Shown: positions 22,052-23,204 of the stretch, piece after piece
How the letters are laid out: the number at the start of each line of letters is the position of its first letter
How positions within the stretch are numbered: position 1 is the first letter of the stretch
Position numbers and translations under genes: made by a program
The notes under the pieces: generated by a model
Seen by the model: only the letters and a program-made list of their open reading frames with translations
What the model was told of the DNA's origin: nothing
Database searches by the model: none
Source: Sulfurovum sp.
Lineage (GTDB): Bacteria; Campylobacterota; Campylobacteria; Campylobacterales; Sulfurovaceae
Length of the DNA: 23,204 bases
Assembly (NCBI GenBank): GCA_015490315.1
Contig: WFYB01000118.1
Span: 1 to 23,204 of the forward strand
Reading direction: 5' to 3'

Positions 22052-23139
22052 TGGCACTGCCGCTGACAGATGATTTTCGCAGGATCGTATTAGAGAACCG
22101 ACCTCTGATTGATGTGCGTGCTCCCGTAGAGTTTGCGGGCGGTGCCTTCCCCGGTGCGGTTAACCTGCCGCTGATGAACGATGAGGAGCGTCACCTCATC
22201 GGTATCCGCTACAAAGAGGCGGGCAACGCAGCAGCGGTAGCACTGGGCAAAGAGCTTATTGATGGCAAACCGCGTGCTGAGCGTACGGAAGCGTGGAAGC
22301 GCTTTGTCGAGGCGTATCCGGATGCCTATCTCTATTGTTTTAGGGGTGGGCAGCGTTCCGAGATAGCACAGGGGTGGCTGGCGGAAGCGGGGATTACTAT
22401 CCCCCGTCTCAAGGGAGGCTACAAAGCCTTTCGCCGTTATCTGATGGAGCGCTCCGAGGCGATCGCACAGGAGATACCTACCCTCATTATCGGGGGACGT
22501 ACCGGATCGGGCAAGACGCTGTTGCTGCCCAAGATCAAGGGGAGTATTGACCTTGAGGGCTTGGCAAAACATCGCGGTTCGAGCTTCGGGCGGACGCTGA
22601 CCGGTCAGCCTACGCAGATCGATTTTGAAAATGCACTCGCTTACCGTCTGATCCAGGAGGAGGCAGCAGGAGAGGCACGTTTTGTGATCGAGCATGAAGG
22701 GCGCAATATCGGACGGCTCTATATCCCCAAAGAGGTCTATGAGGGCTTTATGCGGGGCAAGATGGTGCTACTTGAGACACCGATGGATGAGCGGGTCGAT
22801 ACGATCCACACAGAGTATGTCGAGGAGGCGATAGCACTCTATCGTGAACACTTTGGCGAGCAGGGGATGGCACTGTGGTACGAAGATGCGACTCAGGGGC
22901 TCGAGCGCATACAGCGCAGACTGGGCAGCCAACGGTATCATCAACTGCGCAGCCTGCTTCAGGATGCTTATGCACTCCACCTCTTGGAGCAGGATAGCTC
23001 CGGATACAAGCCGTGGATCGAAGCACTTTTGCGCTACTACTATGATCCGATGTATGACTATCAGCTTGAAAAGAGCGATATCCCTATCGTCTTTTCGGGA
23101 GACAGGGAGGCGGTAGCAGCCTATTTTGAGCGCCATTAA
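22051..23139 (+). CDS. mnmH: tRNA 2-selenouridine synthase
   Basis: MnmH (SelU) exchanges the sulfur of 2-thiouridine at the wobble position of some tRNAs for selenium, using selenophosphate from SelD. The 362-aa protein has an N-terminal rhodanese domain (1-130) with active C96 in YLYCFRGGQRSE, then a nucleotide-binding domain with the P-loop GGRTGSGKT (148-156). GLAKHRGSSFG follows as in the family. It is translationally linked to selD. The pair suggests that selenium is used at least for tRNA modification; nothing in the window shows whether selenoproteins are made. Confidence 0.95.
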   Translation: MALPLTDDFRRIVLENRPLIDVRAPVEFAGGAFPGAVNLPLMNDEERHLIGIRYKEAGNAAAVALGKELIDGKPRAERTEAWKRFVEAYPDAYLYCFRGGQRSEIAQGWLAEAGITIPRLKGGYKAFRRYLMERSEAIAQEIPTLIIGGRTGSGKTLLLPKIKGSIDLEGLAKHRGSSFGRTLTGQPTQIDFENALAYRLIQEEAAGEARFVIEHEGRNIGRLYIPKEVYEGFMRGKMVLLETPMDERVDTIHTEYVEEAIALYREHFGEQGMALWYEDATQGLERIQRRLGSQRYHQLRSLLQDAYALHLLEQDSSGYKPWIEALLRYYYDPMYDYQLEKSDIPIVFSGDREAVAAYFERH

Positions 23140-23172
23140 CAAGGATACTATCTACAGTATATTTGATTAAAG

Positions 23173-23178
23173 TATAAT
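23173..23178 (+). promoter_or_regulatory. TATAAT -10 box for a gene beyond the window
   Basis: An exact TATAAT in AT-rich DNA lies 34 bases after the mnmH stop and would drive a plus-strand gene past the window end. ATACT/AGTAT before it (about 23146-23161) is only a weak hairpin. Confidence 0.35.
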
Positions 23179-23204
23179 TTTTGATTTAATTTGTTTATCA
23201 TTTG

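Noticed and set aside
21110..22057. 315-codon minus-strand frame opposite selD
   Set aside because: It is a shadow of selD codon use; the sense frame has the full selenophosphate synthetase motifs.

Overview
The window reads as a chromosomal segment of a sulfur-oxidising Campylobacterota (Epsilonproteobacteria), most like Sulfurovum or Sulfurimonas. The main grounds are a soxC-soxD-soxY-soxZ cluster, a CcoG maturation factor for cbb3-type oxidases, a probable futalosine-pathway menaquinone gene (mqnD), a short type MurB, and TATAAT-like promoters without clear -35 boxes. The genus is an inference. Genes are dense, no intergenic stretch exceeds 300 bases, and I saw no tRNA, rRNA, CRISPR array or insertion sequence.

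Region 1 (1-5520) is sulfur metabolism. A secreted protein with two DUF302-like halves and a Cys-rich tail comes first, then a small MOSC-domain protein on the minus strand. Divergent from MOSC is soxCDYZ, coding for the sulfane dehydrogenase SoxCD and a SoxYZ carrier. The soxC promoter region carries an exact match to the FNR half-site consensus TTGAT-N4-ATCAA. SoxY and SoxZ are unusual: each has its own apparent Sec signal peptide, and SoxY ends in GGCEG rather than GGCGG.

Region 2 (5700-12300) is housekeeping. On the minus strand is rpsT-prfA-hypothetical. On the plus strand is glmM-lspA-phytase-like protein, followed by pqiA. A DUF493 gene and moaC follow on the minus strand. MoaC makes the molybdenum cofactor precursor that SoxC needs.

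Region 3 (12460-18720) is respiration, redox and envelope. A serine-recombinase-like protein that has lost its catalytic residues is transcribed directly into ccoG, suggesting a recombinase fold reused as a regulator. Then come an SQR-like flavoprotein lacking one expected cysteine, an unknown 130-aa protein, thiol peroxidase, a small charged protein that appears to start at an ATC codon, an L,D-transpeptidase lipoprotein and a DUF1566 protein.

Region 4 (18727-23204) holds mqnD-murB and a soluble P-type-ATPase-like HAD phosphatase on the minus strand, then selD-mnmH (selenophosphate synthesis and tRNA 2-selenouridine formation) on the plus strand, overlapping by one base.

The best candidates for something not well described are the independently secreted SoxY/SoxZ pair under a perfect FNR-type site, the dead-recombinase/ccoG operon, the probable ATC start, and the DUF302 tandem protein with its bufferin-like Cys tail.
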